DNA from: Planctomycetota bacterium
GTDB lineage: Bacteria > Planctomycetota > Phycisphaerae > Phycisphaerales > SM1A02
Direction: 5' to 3'
DNA length: 35,611 bases
Assembly: GCA_022562915.1 (NCBI GenBank)
Contig: JADFOJ010000033.1
Location: 1-35,611, forward strand
In this document: positions 15,461-23,829 of the stretch, in pieces
How the letters are laid out: every line of letters begins with the position of its first letter
Numbering within the stretch: the stretch's first letter is position 1
Position numbers and translations under genes: made by a program
Notes under the pieces: generated by a model
Told to the model about the DNA's origin: nothing
The model's input: only the letters and a program-made list of their open reading frames with translations
The model's database searches: none

Positions 15461-15952
15461 ATGCTGAAACCCGAGATCGAGGCCGCCCTCAACAGCCAGT
15501 TGAACATGGAGCAGACGGCGGCTCATGAATACCTGGCGATGGCTGCATTCTTCGAGCAGCAGAGCCTCGGGGGCTTTGCCGGGTTCATGCGGGCGCAGTC
15601 GACCGAGGAGACCGAGCACGCGATGCGGATCTTCAAGCACCTCTTCGCTCGCGGTGGATCGGTCTCGATCGGTGCGATCGCCGCACCACGGGGTGGGTAC
15701 GACTCCGCCATGGGCGTCTTCGAGGCGGCCCGCGATCGGGAGCAGGCGAACACGGCGAGCATTCACGAACTGTACCGGCTGGCCGGGGCCGCGGACGATC
15801 CCGCGACCCAGATCATGCTGCACTGGTTCATCGAGGAACAGGTCGAAGAGGAACAGTGGTGCGCCGAGGCGCTGTCGCTGCTGGAGATGGTCGGCGACAA
15901 CCGCAGCGCCCTGCTTATGCTCGACAAGCGGTACGGCATGAAGGCGGGGTAG
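15461..15952 (+). CDS. ftnA: Ferritin (FtnA-type, non-heme)
   Basis: A 163-residue four-helix ferritin storing iron as a ferric core in the cytoplasm. The ferroxidase ligands align with E. coli FtnA numbering: E17, E50 and H53 (TEETEHAM), E94 (RDREQA), and the E126-Q127 pair in FIEEQVEEE, so the di-iron centre is complete, including site C acids E129-E130. No heme-binding methionine of bacterioferritin type is evident. Shine-Dalgarno GAAAGGA sits at normal spacing. The ferredoxin-like gene starts 8 bases after its stop, so the two are probably co-transcribed. An iron store next to Fe-S-rich electron-transfer genes is sensible, but direct teamwork is inference. Confidence 0.93.
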   Translation: MLKPEIEAALNSQLNMEQTAAHEYLAMAAFFEQQSLGGFAGFMRAQSTEETEHAMRIFKHLFARGGSVSIGAIAAPRGGYDSAMGVFEAARDREQANTASIHELYRLAGAADDPATQIMLHWFIEEQVEEEQWCAEALSLLEMVGDNRSALLMLDKRYGMKAG

Positions 15953-15960
15953 GTGGAGGG

Positions 15961-17433
15961 GTGCAGTACGGCTTCGTCATCGACCATTCTTCCTGCATAG
16001 GCTGTCACGCGTGCACCGTCGCGTGCAAGGCGGAGAACGACGTGCCGGTCGGGAGTTTCCGGACGGCGGTGAAGTACACCGAGGTCGGGACGTTCCCCGA
16101 GATCCGCCGCCACTTCCTGGTGCAACGGTGCAACCATTGCTCGGACGCCCCGTGCGTCACGATCTGCCCGGTGAACGCCCTCGAGAAGCGCCCCGACGGC
16201 ATCGTTGACGTCGACCGCGACGCGTGCATCGGGTGCCGGGCGTGCATGCAGGCATGCCCGTACGACGCGATCTATCTCAACGAAGATCTCGGCGCCGTCG
16301 AGAAGTGCCACTTCTGCGCCCATCGCATCGACCGAGGCCTCGAACCGGCGTGCGTCACGGTCTGTCCCGTCGGTGCCATTGTCACGGGCGATCTGCACGA
16401 TCCCGGCTCCAGGGTGTCACTGATGATCCTCGACAACGAGACGAGCGTGCGGCGGCCGGAGCAGGGAACCGGTCCCAACGTCCACTACGTCGGCGCCGAC
16501 GAGATCTCGCTGCATCCCGGAACGGCGTCGCGACCGCCGACATACCTGTGGAGCGACCGCCCGCCGGACAAGCCGGAGCCGTGGCCCGACACACTGACAA
16601 CGGCCCCGGATGCGACTGTCGTGCTCGACCAGGGCCACCGCGTCCAGTGGGGCTGGCCGATCGCGGTGTATCTCGTGACCAAGGGCATCGCGGCCGGGGC
16701 CGCGATGCTCGCGCCGTTCGTGCCGTGGCCGGATCGTGCGGGATTCGCGGCGCTGTGGGCGCCGGAGATCATCGCGATGGTGTTCATCATGGTCACGCTG
16801 GTGCTTCTCGTGGAGGACCTTTCCCGGCCGCTGCTGTTCTACCGGATGCTCACCCGGCCGAACTTCCGGAGCTGGCTCGTCAAGGGCGGCGTGCTGCTGG
16901 GCATGTTTACCGCGGTCATCGCCGCGGTGATGGTTGCGCGGCTCGCCGGCCTTGATGGTGCGGTCGACATCGGCCGGGTCATCGGGGCGGTGCTGGGCAT
17001 CGGCATCGCCGGTTACACGGCGCTGCTGTTCGCGCAGTGCAAGGGTCGCGACCTGTGGGAAAGCTCCCTGCTCCTGCCGCACCTGCTGGCCCAGGCGGTC
17101 ATGTGCGGCGGCGCTGCGCTGCTGGCATGTGACCCCTCATGCCCGGCGCTGCCGTCGATCACCGCCGTCGCCATCCTCGCCCACGGGGCGCTGGCTCTTG
17201 CCGAGCGATACAGGACGCATCCAACCGACAACGCCCGCCAGGCGGCGGCCTTTCTCGGTCGCATCGAGGTCGGGCCGCTGAAGGCCTGGCGCGACGGCCT
17301 GCTGCTCGGGGTCGGGCTGTCGCTGGTCGTGCTGGTTGTTCTTCCAGTCGCCTCTATCATTCCGGTCGTGGTCGGACTGCTGCTGTACGAGCACGCGTTC
17401 GTCCGCGCCGCCCAGCTTCCTCCGCTCTCGTAG
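15961..17433 (+). CDS. Fusion of four-cluster 4Fe-4S subunit (DmsB/PsrB-like) and membrane anchor (DmsC-like)
   Basis: A 490-residue protein starting at GTG 15961 (GGTGGAGG upstream). Residues 1-180 carry the four cysteine groups of DmsB-type electron-transfer subunits: C12xxC15xxC18xxxC22, RCNHCSDAPCVTIC, CIGCRACMQAC, and KCHFC...CVTVCPVGAI. Residues about 230-490 have 7 to 8 hydrophobic segments (for example GWPIAVYLVTKGIAAGAAML, IIAMVFIMVTLVLLVEDL, and the last SLVVLVVLPVASIIPVVVGLL), matching NrfD/DmsC-type quinol-linked anchors. In most relatives these are two genes; here they are fused. The likely partner is the molybdoenzyme 25 bases downstream. The DLSRPLLFYRMLTRPNFRSWL string matches NrfD-like subunits. 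No signal peptide is seen. Confidence 0.9.
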   Translation: MQYGFVIDHSSCIGCHACTVACKAENDVPVGSFRTAVKYTEVGTFPEIRRHFLVQRCNHCSDAPCVTICPVNALEKRPDGIVDVDRDACIGCRACMQACPYDAIYLNEDLGAVEKCHFCAHRIDRGLEPACVTVCPVGAIVTGDLHDPGSRVSLMILDNETSVRRPEQGTGPNVHYVGADEISLHPGTASRPPTYLWSDRPPDKPEPWPDTLTTAPDATVVLDQGHRVQWGWPIAVYLVTKGIAAGAAMLAPFVPWPDRAGFAALWAPEIIAMVFIMVTLVLLVEDLSRPLLFYRMLTRPNFRSWLVKGGVLLGMFTAVIAAVMVARLAGLDGAVDIGRVIGAVLGIGIAGYTALLFAQCKGRDLWESSLLLPHLLAQAVMCGGAALLACDPSCPALPSITAVAILAHGALALAERYRTHPTDNARQAAAFLGRIEVGPLKAWRDGLLLGVGLSLVVLVVLPVASIIPVVVGLLLYEHAFVRAAQLPPLS

Positions 17434-17457
17434 AGACCTGCCTGAGAAGACCACTCC

Positions 17458-20238
17458 ATGCGCTCCCACGACCCCGAGACCATGTCCACGACGCCGCTGG
17501 AATCGTTCCCGCCCGTCGAGCAATGGGACGACTGGATGGAATACGACGCCGCCGCGTGGCCTCGAAAGGTCGAGCGCAGGTACATGCTCGTGCCCACGAC
17601 CTGCTTCAACTGTGAAGCGGCGTGCGGCCTCATGGCGTACGTCGACAAGGCCACGATGCAGATCCGCCGCCTGGAGGGCAACCCGCACCACCCCGGTTCC
17701 CGTGGAAAGAACTGCGCCAAGGGCCCCGCGACGATCAACCAGATCAACGACCCGCAGCGGATCCTCTACCCGTTGAAGCGGGTCGGGCCGCGCGGCTCGG
17801 GGCAGTTCGAACGCACCACGTGGGACGAGGTGCTGGACACCTTCGCCGGCCGCATCCGCCAGGCACTGCTGGATGACCGCCGCAACGAGATCATGTACCA
17901 CGTGGGAAGGCCGGGCGACGACAGCTTCATGCTCCGCGTGCTCCAGAGCTGGGGCCTGGACGCACACAACTCCCACACCAACGTCTGCTCGTCGGCGGCG
18001 CGGCTGGGCTATGCGCTCTGGAGCGGCGCCGACCGGCCCTCGCCCGACCACGAGCACGCGAAGTTCATCCTGCTGCTGTCATCGCACCTGGAGACGGGTC
18101 ATTATTTCATTCCCCACGCCCAGCGGATCGTCCAGGCCCAGGGCCACGGCACCCGGATGTGCGTCATCGACGTGCGACTGTCCAACACCGCGTCGCGCGC
18201 GGACTGGTGGCTCGCGCCGTGGCCGGGCACCGAGGCGATGCTCCTGTTGTCCTTCGCGCACGTGATCCTGCAGGAGAACCTCCATGACCGGGAGTTTCTC
18301 AGGCAGTGGGTCAACTGGCGGGAGTTCCTCGCCGTGCGGCGGCCCGACGCCGAGCCGTCGTTCGAGCTCTTCCTCGACGAGCTTGCCGGGACCTATGCCT
18401 TTGCGAGCCCCGAGGCCGCCGCGGCCGAATGCGGGGTCGCGGCGACGACGATCCGGGAGGTCGCCCGCGAGATCGGCCGGGCGGGTCACGCGTTTGCGTC
18501 ACACGTCTGGCGCAACGCGGCGTCGGGGAACCTCGGCGGGTGGCAGGTGGCGCGCTGTCTTGCGCTGCTGTCGGTGCTTACCGGCTCGGTGGGCACGCGC
18601 GGCGGCACCAACCTCAACTCGGACAACAAGTTCGTCCCGCCGCCGTTTCTCAAGCCCGCCCCGCAGAACATCTGGAACGAATTGCTGTACCCGCGGGAGT
18701 ACCCGCTGGCTCACCACGAGATGTCCTTCCTGCTGCCGCACATGCTGCTGGATGGTCGGGGACCCCTCGACGTGTACTTCACGCGCGTCTATAACCCGGT
18801 GTGGACCAACCCCGACGGCCTGCTGTGGGAGAAGGTCCTGCTTGACGAATCGCTGATCGGCCTGCACGCGGCACTGACGCCGGTGTGGAGCGAAACCGCC
18901 CAGTACGCCGACTACGTGCTTCCCATGGGCAACGCCGCGGAGCGGCACGACCTCATGAGCCAGGAAACCCATGCCGCGAAATGGATCAGTTTCCGCCAAC
19001 CGGTGCTGCGCACGGCCCACGAACGGCTCGGCAGAACGACGGCCCTGACCCATGAGACCAACCCCGGCGAGGTGTGGGAGGAAGACGAGTTCTGGATCGA
19101 GCTGTCGTGGCGCATCGACCCCGACGGTGAGCTGGGCATCCGCAAGCACTACGAGTCGCCGTACCGCGCCGGCGAGAAGATCACGATCGACGAGTATTAC
19201 AGGTGGATCTTCGAGAACTCGGTGCCGGGACTGCCCGAGGAGGCGCGCCGTCACGAGCTGACGCCGCTCCAGTACATGCGGAAGTTCGGTGCGTTTCTCG
19301 TCGAGGGCGACGCCTACGAGAGTTACAGCGACGAGCTTCCCGCGAAGCGCCTGGAGGGTTCGACCACGCTGCCCGACGGCACCATCGAGCGCGACGGTAC
19401 CCCGATCGGCGTCACGGTGTCGGGGACCGCCCGCGTCGGGTTCAACACGCCGTCACGACGACTGGAACTCTACAGCCGGACGCTCGCGGACTGGGGCTGG
19501 CCGCAGGACACGCTGCCGGGGTACATCGAGAGCCACATCCACCGGAGCAGCATGGACCGGGACAAGGGCGAGTACGTCCTGATCCCGACGTTCCGGCTGC
19601 CGACACTGATCCACACGCGTTCCGCCAACGCCAAGTGGCTGTACGAGCTCTCCAACACCAACCCCGTGTGGATTCACCCCGAGGACGCCCGGCGAATCGG
19701 CGTCCGGACCACCGACCTGATCCGGGTGGCCACGCGGATCGGCCACTTCGTCAACAAGGTCTGGGTGACCGAGGGCATGCGGCCGGGCGTGCTGGCGTGC
19801 TCGCACCACCTCGGTCGCTGGCGTCTTGATGACACCGCGGGCACCGAACGGTGGGCGAGCGCCAAGGTCGTCCGGGACGAGATCGCCCCCGGCACGTTCC
19901 GGTTCCGACGCGTCGAGGGGATCCGGCCGTACGCGAGCGATGATCCGGACACCCGGCGGATCTGGTGGACCGACGGCGGCGTGCACCAGAACCTGACCTT
20001 CCCCGTGCAACCGGACCCCATCTCCGGCATGCACTGCTGGCACCAGCGAGTCACGGTCTCCCGCGCAACGGACGACGACCACTACGGCGACGTCGTCGTG
20101 GACACGTCGAAGTCGATGGAGGTCTACCGCGAATGGCTGGCGCTGACCAGGCCCGCGCCCGGACCGGACAATCTCCGCCGCCCGCTATGGCTGTCCCGCA
20201 TCGCCCGCCCGACGGAGCAGGCGTTCAGGGTAGGGTAG
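17458..20238 (+). CDS. Molybdopterin oxidoreductase, DMSO reductase family, catalytic subunit of unknown substrate
   Basis: A 926-residue catalytic subunit of the DMSO reductase superfamily. It has the N-terminal 4Fe-4S site C49xxC52xxxC56...C86, the domain-1 block CAKGPATINQINDPQRILYP, and a probable Mo-ligand cysteine C177 in SHTNVCSSAARLG. The molybdopterin regions LLLSSHLETGHYFIPHAQRI and GTRGGTN are present, as is the C-terminal dinucleotide-binding domain with NPVWIHPEDARRIGVRTTD. A Mo cysteine ligand points to the polysulfide/thiosulfate/arsenate-type group rather than formate dehydrogenase, but the substrate cannot be read. No twin-arginine signal is seen, so a cytoplasmic active site is likely, unusual for NrfD-linked enzymes. 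ATG at 17458 was taken; ATG at 17482 is an alternative. Its stop TAG touches a hairpin element. Confidence 0.9.
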   Translation: MRSHDPETMSTTPLESFPPVEQWDDWMEYDAAAWPRKVERRYMLVPTTCFNCEAACGLMAYVDKATMQIRRLEGNPHHPGSRGKNCAKGPATINQINDPQRILYPLKRVGPRGSGQFERTTWDEVLDTFAGRIRQALLDDRRNEIMYHVGRPGDDSFMLRVLQSWGLDAHNSHTNVCSSAARLGYALWSGADRPSPDHEHAKFILLLSSHLETGHYFIPHAQRIVQAQGHGTRMCVIDVRLSNTASRADWWLAPWPGTEAMLLLSFAHVILQENLHDREFLRQWVNWREFLAVRRPDAEPSFELFLDELAGTYAFASPEAAAAECGVAATTIREVAREIGRAGHAFASHVWRNAASGNLGGWQVARCLALLSVLTGSVGTRGGTNLNSDNKFVPPPFLKPAPQNIWNELLYPREYPLAHHEMSFLLPHMLLDGRGPLDVYFTRVYNPVWTNPDGLLWEKVLLDESLIGLHAALTPVWSETAQYADYVLPMGNAAERHDLMSQETHAAKWISFRQPVLRTAHERLGRTTALTHETNPGEVWEEDEFWIELSWRIDPDGELGIRKHYESPYRAGEKITIDEYYRWIFENSVPGLPEEARRHELTPLQYMRKFGAFLVEGDAYESYSDELPAKRLEGSTTLPDGTIERDGTPIGVTVSGTARVGFNTPSRRLELYSRTLADWGWPQDTLPGYIESHIHRSSMDRDKGEYVLIPTFRLPTLIHTRSANAKWLYELSNTNPVWIHPEDARRIGVRTTDLIRVATRIGHFVNKVWVTEGMRPGVLACSHHLGRWRLDDTAGTERWASAKVVRDEIAPGTFRFRRVEGIRPYASDDPDTRRIWWTDGGVHQNLTFPVQPDPISGMHCWHQRVTVSRATDDDHYGDVVVDTSKSMEVYREWLALTRPAPGPDNLRRPLWLSRIARPTEQAFRVG

Positions 20239-20287
20239 GGGACAGATTTATTTGTTTCCGAAGCGGGAAACAAAAAGATCAGTCCCC
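20238..20287. repeat. Inverted repeat GGGGACAGATTTATTTGTTTCC, REP-like hairpin at gene end
   Basis: Bases 20238-20259 and 20266-20287 are imperfect inverted repeats (19 of 22 positions pair) around a six-base loop. The right arm ends in AGTCCCC. The element begins on the last base of the molybdoenzyme stop codon and ends five bases before the stop of the opposing gene, so it sits exactly between converging genes and can act as a bidirectional terminator. The GGGGACAGATTTATT end is a motif I know from REP-like elements linked to IS200-type (Y1) transposases in other bacteria; that link is from memory. Confidence 0.85.
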
Positions 20288-20292
20288 ATTAA

Positions 20293-20826
20293 TCAGCCTG
20301 CATCCTTGAGAGATACGCCGGTGCCGGGCGCGACCTGGCCGGTGTCGTCGAGCTTCCAGCAGTAGTCGACGACGTCGTCGCCGTTGCAGCATGGGCAGGT
20401 CTCGAGCGAGACTCCGTCGCCGGTGATCGCGATGTCGCGTCGCACCAGCGCCTCGCGCATGGCCGCGCCGGCCTGCTCGGCGCCGGGCAGCGTACCGGCC
20501 AGCGCCTGGTCGACGAACGCCCGGGCGCCGTCGGCGGCAAGGGCGTGGACGACCTCAGCGCGAACGGCGCGGGCGGCGCCGTACGCGCCGAGTCCGGAAG
20601 CCGGCACCTCGCCATGTCCGCAGGTGCGGCATCGTCGACCGCGGACCACGATCGGCGCCTCGTCGAGGATCGCCTGGAGGCCACTGTCTTTTGGGCAGTG
20701 TGTCGAGCAGATGGTCTCCAGCTCGTTCTCGAGGCAGATCAGCCACGGCTGCGGAATCGATCCTGCCGCGCCGATGTGCTCGCGGGTCCGGCTCAGTGCG
20801 GCTGATGCGTTTTTGTGGGCAGACAT
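20293..20826 (-). CDS. Unknown cysteine-rich protein downstream of the flavoprotein-polyferredoxin gene
   Basis: A 177-residue protein that I do not recognise. It has three cysteine groups: ICSTHC (38-43), C66xxC69 in RCRTCGHG, and CPCCNGDDVVDYC at the C-terminal part, so it may bind zinc or iron-sulfur clusters. No signal peptide or membrane segment is present. It lies 58 bases downstream of the flavoprotein gene on the same strand and is probably in that operon. A Mo-enzyme assembly factor is one possibility but nothing in its sequence shows this. The upstream ribosome site is weak; the start ATG at 20826 was taken as the longest. Confidence 0.65.
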   Translation of the reverse strand: MSAHKNASAALSRTREHIGAAGSIPQPWLICLENELETICSTHCPKDSGLQAILDEAPIVVRGRRCRTCGHGEVPASGLGAYGAARAVRAEVVHALAADGARAFVDQALAGTLPGAEQAGAAMREALVRRDIAITGDGVSLETCPCCNGDDVVDYCWKLDDTGQVAPGTGVSLKDAG

Positions 20827-20884
20827 GCCCTGTTCGTCGGCTCAGCCCGCGCTGGTCTTGAGCCGACGATGGCGCCGTGGCCCG

Positions 20885-23200
20885 TCAATTCATCGCGTTT
20901 CCTTCGACGGTGAGGCGCACGCCGGTGCCGGGGCCGAAGAGCTTCCGGGAAATCGTCCCCTGGCCGTCGTTGTCGAAGCTCAGCACATCCATCGGGCAGA
21001 CGGTGATGCAGATGCCGCACTGGATGCAGGAGGTCGTCTCGTTGGAGAAGGATTGCTGGTTCTTGGCGAAGCTCATCACGTCGATGCCCACCTCGCAGTA
21101 TCGCGAGCACTCGCCGCAGGTGATGCACTTGTCGTTGCTTGAAATGCGCAGCGTTCCGAACCACTTGCTCGTCCACTGCATCCACTTCGCCAGCGGGCAC
21201 CAGTACCGGCACCAGAACTTGCCGCCGAAGAACGGGTACAGGGCGATGGGAATGATCCCGACGAGCCAGAGGTCCGCGACACGCGCATAGCCGGTAAACA
21301 CCGTCACCGTCAGCCATCCATGCGTGCCGGCGTCGGGCGACGCGAACCGTTCGCCGGTAATCCAGTGGCCGAGACCGACCTTGCTCACGACCAGCGCGGC
21401 GGCGATGACCGCCCACACCAGGACGGCCGTGTTCATCCATTCCCACCGGCCGGCGACTTTGCCCTTGGGCGCCAGGTGCCGCCACGGATCGCCGAGCGTC
21501 TCGGCGAGACCGCCGCAGCCGCAGAACCACGTGCAGTACCGCTTGCCGTGCCGGATCGTGAGGATGGGGATCACCACGAACGTGGCGACGAGCCCGTACA
21601 CCAGGTAGAGCCATCCCACATCCCAGAAGAACTGCCAGAAGAAGAGCGGGAATGCGTACTCGAAGCCCGACGCATGCCACCAGTGGTCGCGGTCCCCGAG
21701 AATCGGGTTGTCCGGCCACAGACCGTGGATCCACCACATGAGCACCATCGGGACGAAGAACGCCAGCGTCCACTGCACGATGATGAGCGAGGCGAACCGT
21801 TTCCTCTGGTAGGCGTCATCGTGGTGAACGCCCCAGCGGTAGTACGCCTTGAGCCCGAAGACCGTCATCACCACGCAGTACGCCAGGCTGTACCAGAACG
21901 AGCCGTTGAGCTTGAAGGCCCAGTTGCCCTCGCCGACGTGGAGGTCGGCGTACCACCGGGCGAAGGACACGGGGCTCTCGGCGGTTCCAAACAATGCCAT
22001 CTGGACGTTGAACGGCCAGAGCGCCGGATCCGTCTTGGAACCATAGATGAAGTAGCTCACCAGGAACATCGCCAGCAGCAGCGCCCACCGGCCGAGGTGC
22101 CAGGTGCCTTCGAGGCGGATCCCGATGCCGTTGAGGAACTTCACGGGCAGGTCGGCGCCGATGCATCGGAAGACGTGGTCCGCCGGGGCCTCGAAGGTCT
22201 CGCCGGTGTCGAGATTCCTGATCGAGACGGTGTCCGCGCCGATCGCGTCGGCGCCGTGGCCGAGGCGCAGATCGATCGAGCCCGCCTCGGCACGCTGCAT
22301 GACGCCGTCGATGTTCCGTTTCCTGGGGAAGGTGAACTCGCGATCGGGTGCGACCATCGTGACGCGGTTGCCGCCGTCGGCCAGCGCGATCGCCGCCTCG
22401 CACGCGACGTCGCCGGCGCCGAAGACGAGCAGGTTCCGGTCGCGGTACTCGTCGGGGTCGGCGACGTTCTGGCTTATCCGGGGGGCGTGCTCGTGCTCGC
22501 CGGGAACGTTCAGCATGCGGGGGTTGCCCCCCATGCCGATGGCGAGCACGACGCGGCGGGCCCGATACTCGCCCGCATCGGTGACGACCTTGAAGCCGTC
22601 CTGGTTGCCGAGTCGCTGGATCTCGCCGACGGTCTCGAACTGCCGGATGTTCGGGGCGAGACCGAGCTCGACGACCTGGCGATCCCATTCAGCCAGCAGC
22701 CGCTCCTTGGGGCACTCCTCGCAGAAGAGCCGTGTGAGGTTGTCCTCTCCGGGCGGCTCCATGTAGAGAGGCTTGCCCCTGGTGAAGTCGCGGATGAGCT
22801 GGGCAATCCTCTGTTGCTCGATGACGACGTAGCGCAGGCCCAGCTCCTGGCAGCGGTCGGCGGCGCCGAGCCCCGCCGAGCCCGCCCCGACGATCAGCAC
22901 GTCGATCCATTGATCCTCGCGCGGCTCCGCCGGGTCCCAGCCGTCAGGCTGCCCGCCGGCGGAGCCCGGACCAGCCAGCCTGAGATCGACGGTGGCGATG
23001 TGGTCGATCACCGCGCGGCCGCGGTTGAGCCCGAGCTTGATCAGCGGCGTGCCGGCGATCTCGCCGACCAGGTAGAGCCCGCGGACGTTGGATTGACCCA
23101 CCGCGTTGATCACGGGTAGCTTCCGTGCCCGCGCGGGATCGAAGCGTCGATCGAACAGCGACGCCATCGCGTTTATCGGCCCTGTGAGAATGCCCGTCAT
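20885..23200 (-). CDS. Flavoprotein (FAD/NAD(P)) fused to NosR/NapH-like membrane polyferredoxin
   Basis: A 771-residue fusion. Residues 30-65 (VINAVGQSNVRGLYLVGEIA...) look like the C-terminal FAD-domain motif of reductases, placed ahead of the true nucleotide fold VLIVGAGSAGLGAADRC (about 101-117). A second nucleotide motif follows (LLVFGAGDVACEAAIALADG). Residues about 375-670 are membrane segments with NapH/NosR-type cysteine motifs: CTWFCGCGG and CRYWCPLAKW. The C-terminus has two 4Fe-4S clusters: CITCGECSRYC and CIQCGICITVCPMDV. Expected role: membrane electron transfer between NAD(P)H and quinones or the Mo enzyme. ATG at 23200 was chosen because GGGAGGG precedes it; an open extension of 35 codons upstream lacks family-like sequence. 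It faces the Mo enzyme tail to tail. Confidence 0.88.
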   Translation of the reverse strand: MTGILTGPINAMASLFDRRFDPARARKLPVINAVGQSNVRGLYLVGEIAGTPLIKLGLNRGRAVIDHIATVDLRLAGPGSAGGQPDGWDPAEPREDQWIDVLIVGAGSAGLGAADRCQELGLRYVVIEQQRIAQLIRDFTRGKPLYMEPPGEDNLTRLFCEECPKERLLAEWDRQVVELGLAPNIRQFETVGEIQRLGNQDGFKVVTDAGEYRARRVVLAIGMGGNPRMLNVPGEHEHAPRISQNVADPDEYRDRNLLVFGAGDVACEAAIALADGGNRVTMVAPDREFTFPRKRNIDGVMQRAEAGSIDLRLGHGADAIGADTVSIRNLDTGETFEAPADHVFRCIGADLPVKFLNGIGIRLEGTWHLGRWALLLAMFLVSYFIYGSKTDPALWPFNVQMALFGTAESPVSFARWYADLHVGEGNWAFKLNGSFWYSLAYCVVMTVFGLKAYYRWGVHHDDAYQRKRFASLIIVQWTLAFFVPMVLMWWIHGLWPDNPILGDRDHWWHASGFEYAFPLFFWQFFWDVGWLYLVYGLVATFVVIPILTIRHGKRYCTWFCGCGGLAETLGDPWRHLAPKGKVAGRWEWMNTAVLVWAVIAAALVVSKVGLGHWITGERFASPDAGTHGWLTVTVFTGYARVADLWLVGIIPIALYPFFGGKFWCRYWCPLAKWMQWTSKWFGTLRISSNDKCITCGECSRYCEVGIDVMSFAKNQQSFSNETTSCIQCGICITVCPMDVLSFDNDGQGTISRKLFGPGTGVRLTVEGNAMN

Positions 23201-23360
23201 CCAGTGAACCCTCCCGGAAACAAACGTCAACCTGACCAACCCGCGTCGCCGGGAAGGTATTCCGGTTCCGAGGCGTGGATCGTACCCACGAGGCCCGAGA
23301 ACCATGTCAACGCCAAGTCCGAGCGGGCAACGGTCGATAAGAACATCCGGGGAAACTCAC

Positions 23361-23579
23361 ATGATGGACATGTCCAATCCCGGTGTGATGCTGTCGGCGG
23401 GCGTGATCTCCATGATCGGCCTGGGTGTCTTCATCCATGGGAAGAAGATGGATGATCTGAAATCGCTCGGCATCGGGGTGGTATTGATGGTGTTCCCGAT
23501 GTTCGTCGGCTCGATTCTGATCATGTGGGGGCTCGCCGGCGCCTGCGTCGCGGGGTTGTACTTCGGTCCCAGAGGCTGA
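23361..23579 (+). CDS. Small membrane protein
   Basis: A 72-residue protein with two hydrophobic segments (VMLSAGVISMIGLGVFI and GIGVVLMVFPMFVGSILIMWGLAGACVAGLYF) joined by a charged hairpin HGKKMDDLK. It is divergent from the flavoprotein gene with 160 bases between. Start ATG 23361 taken; ATG 23364 follows immediately. The purine-rich GGGGAAA is upstream at loose spacing. Function unknown. A longer open frame starts 57 bases upstream but is not supported by a ribosome site. Confidence 0.6.
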   Translation: MMDMSNPGVMLSAGVISMIGLGVFIHGKKMDDLKSLGIGVVLMVFPMFVGSILIMWGLAGACVAGLYFGPRG

Positions 23580-23592
23580 AGGCCCGTGCCTC

Positions 23593-23705
23593 GGGTGGCA
23601 CGGTCGACGGAGTCCGCCCTGGCGGACGACGTCGCCCGTGTGGCCGGACGTCGCTCCACGGGCGAACTCGTCCGCCTGCGGCGGGGTCGCTCGACCGTGC
23701 CACCC
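23593..23705. repeat. Large imperfect hairpin with GGGTGGCACGGTCGA ends
   Basis: The 15-base GGGTGGCACGGTCGA (23593-23607) has its exact reverse complement at 23691-23705. Inside are more palindromes: GTCCGCC-CT-GGCGGAC (23612-23627) and CCCGTG...CACGGG. The same end string occurs once near 3885. It fills most of the 250-base gap (23580-23829) between the small membrane protein and the next gene. It is probably a terminator and a short dispersed repeat. No gene is seen in this gap. Confidence 0.75.
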
Positions 23706-23829
23706 CCTCGCCCGACAGAACAGGCCGTGGATTCCGAATCAGGTCCGGGAGGCCAAGCGGTGTAACGCCGGGGCCGCCCGGCGGGTACAAGGGGCGGTGC
23801 CGAACGATCCACCCACGAGGACACTCCCC

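Noticed and set aside
21320..23119. 599-codon plus-strand open frame across the flavoprotein-polyferredoxin
   Set aside because: Antisense of a gene with FAD, membrane and Fe-S motifs; product is Arg/Val/Gly-rich.
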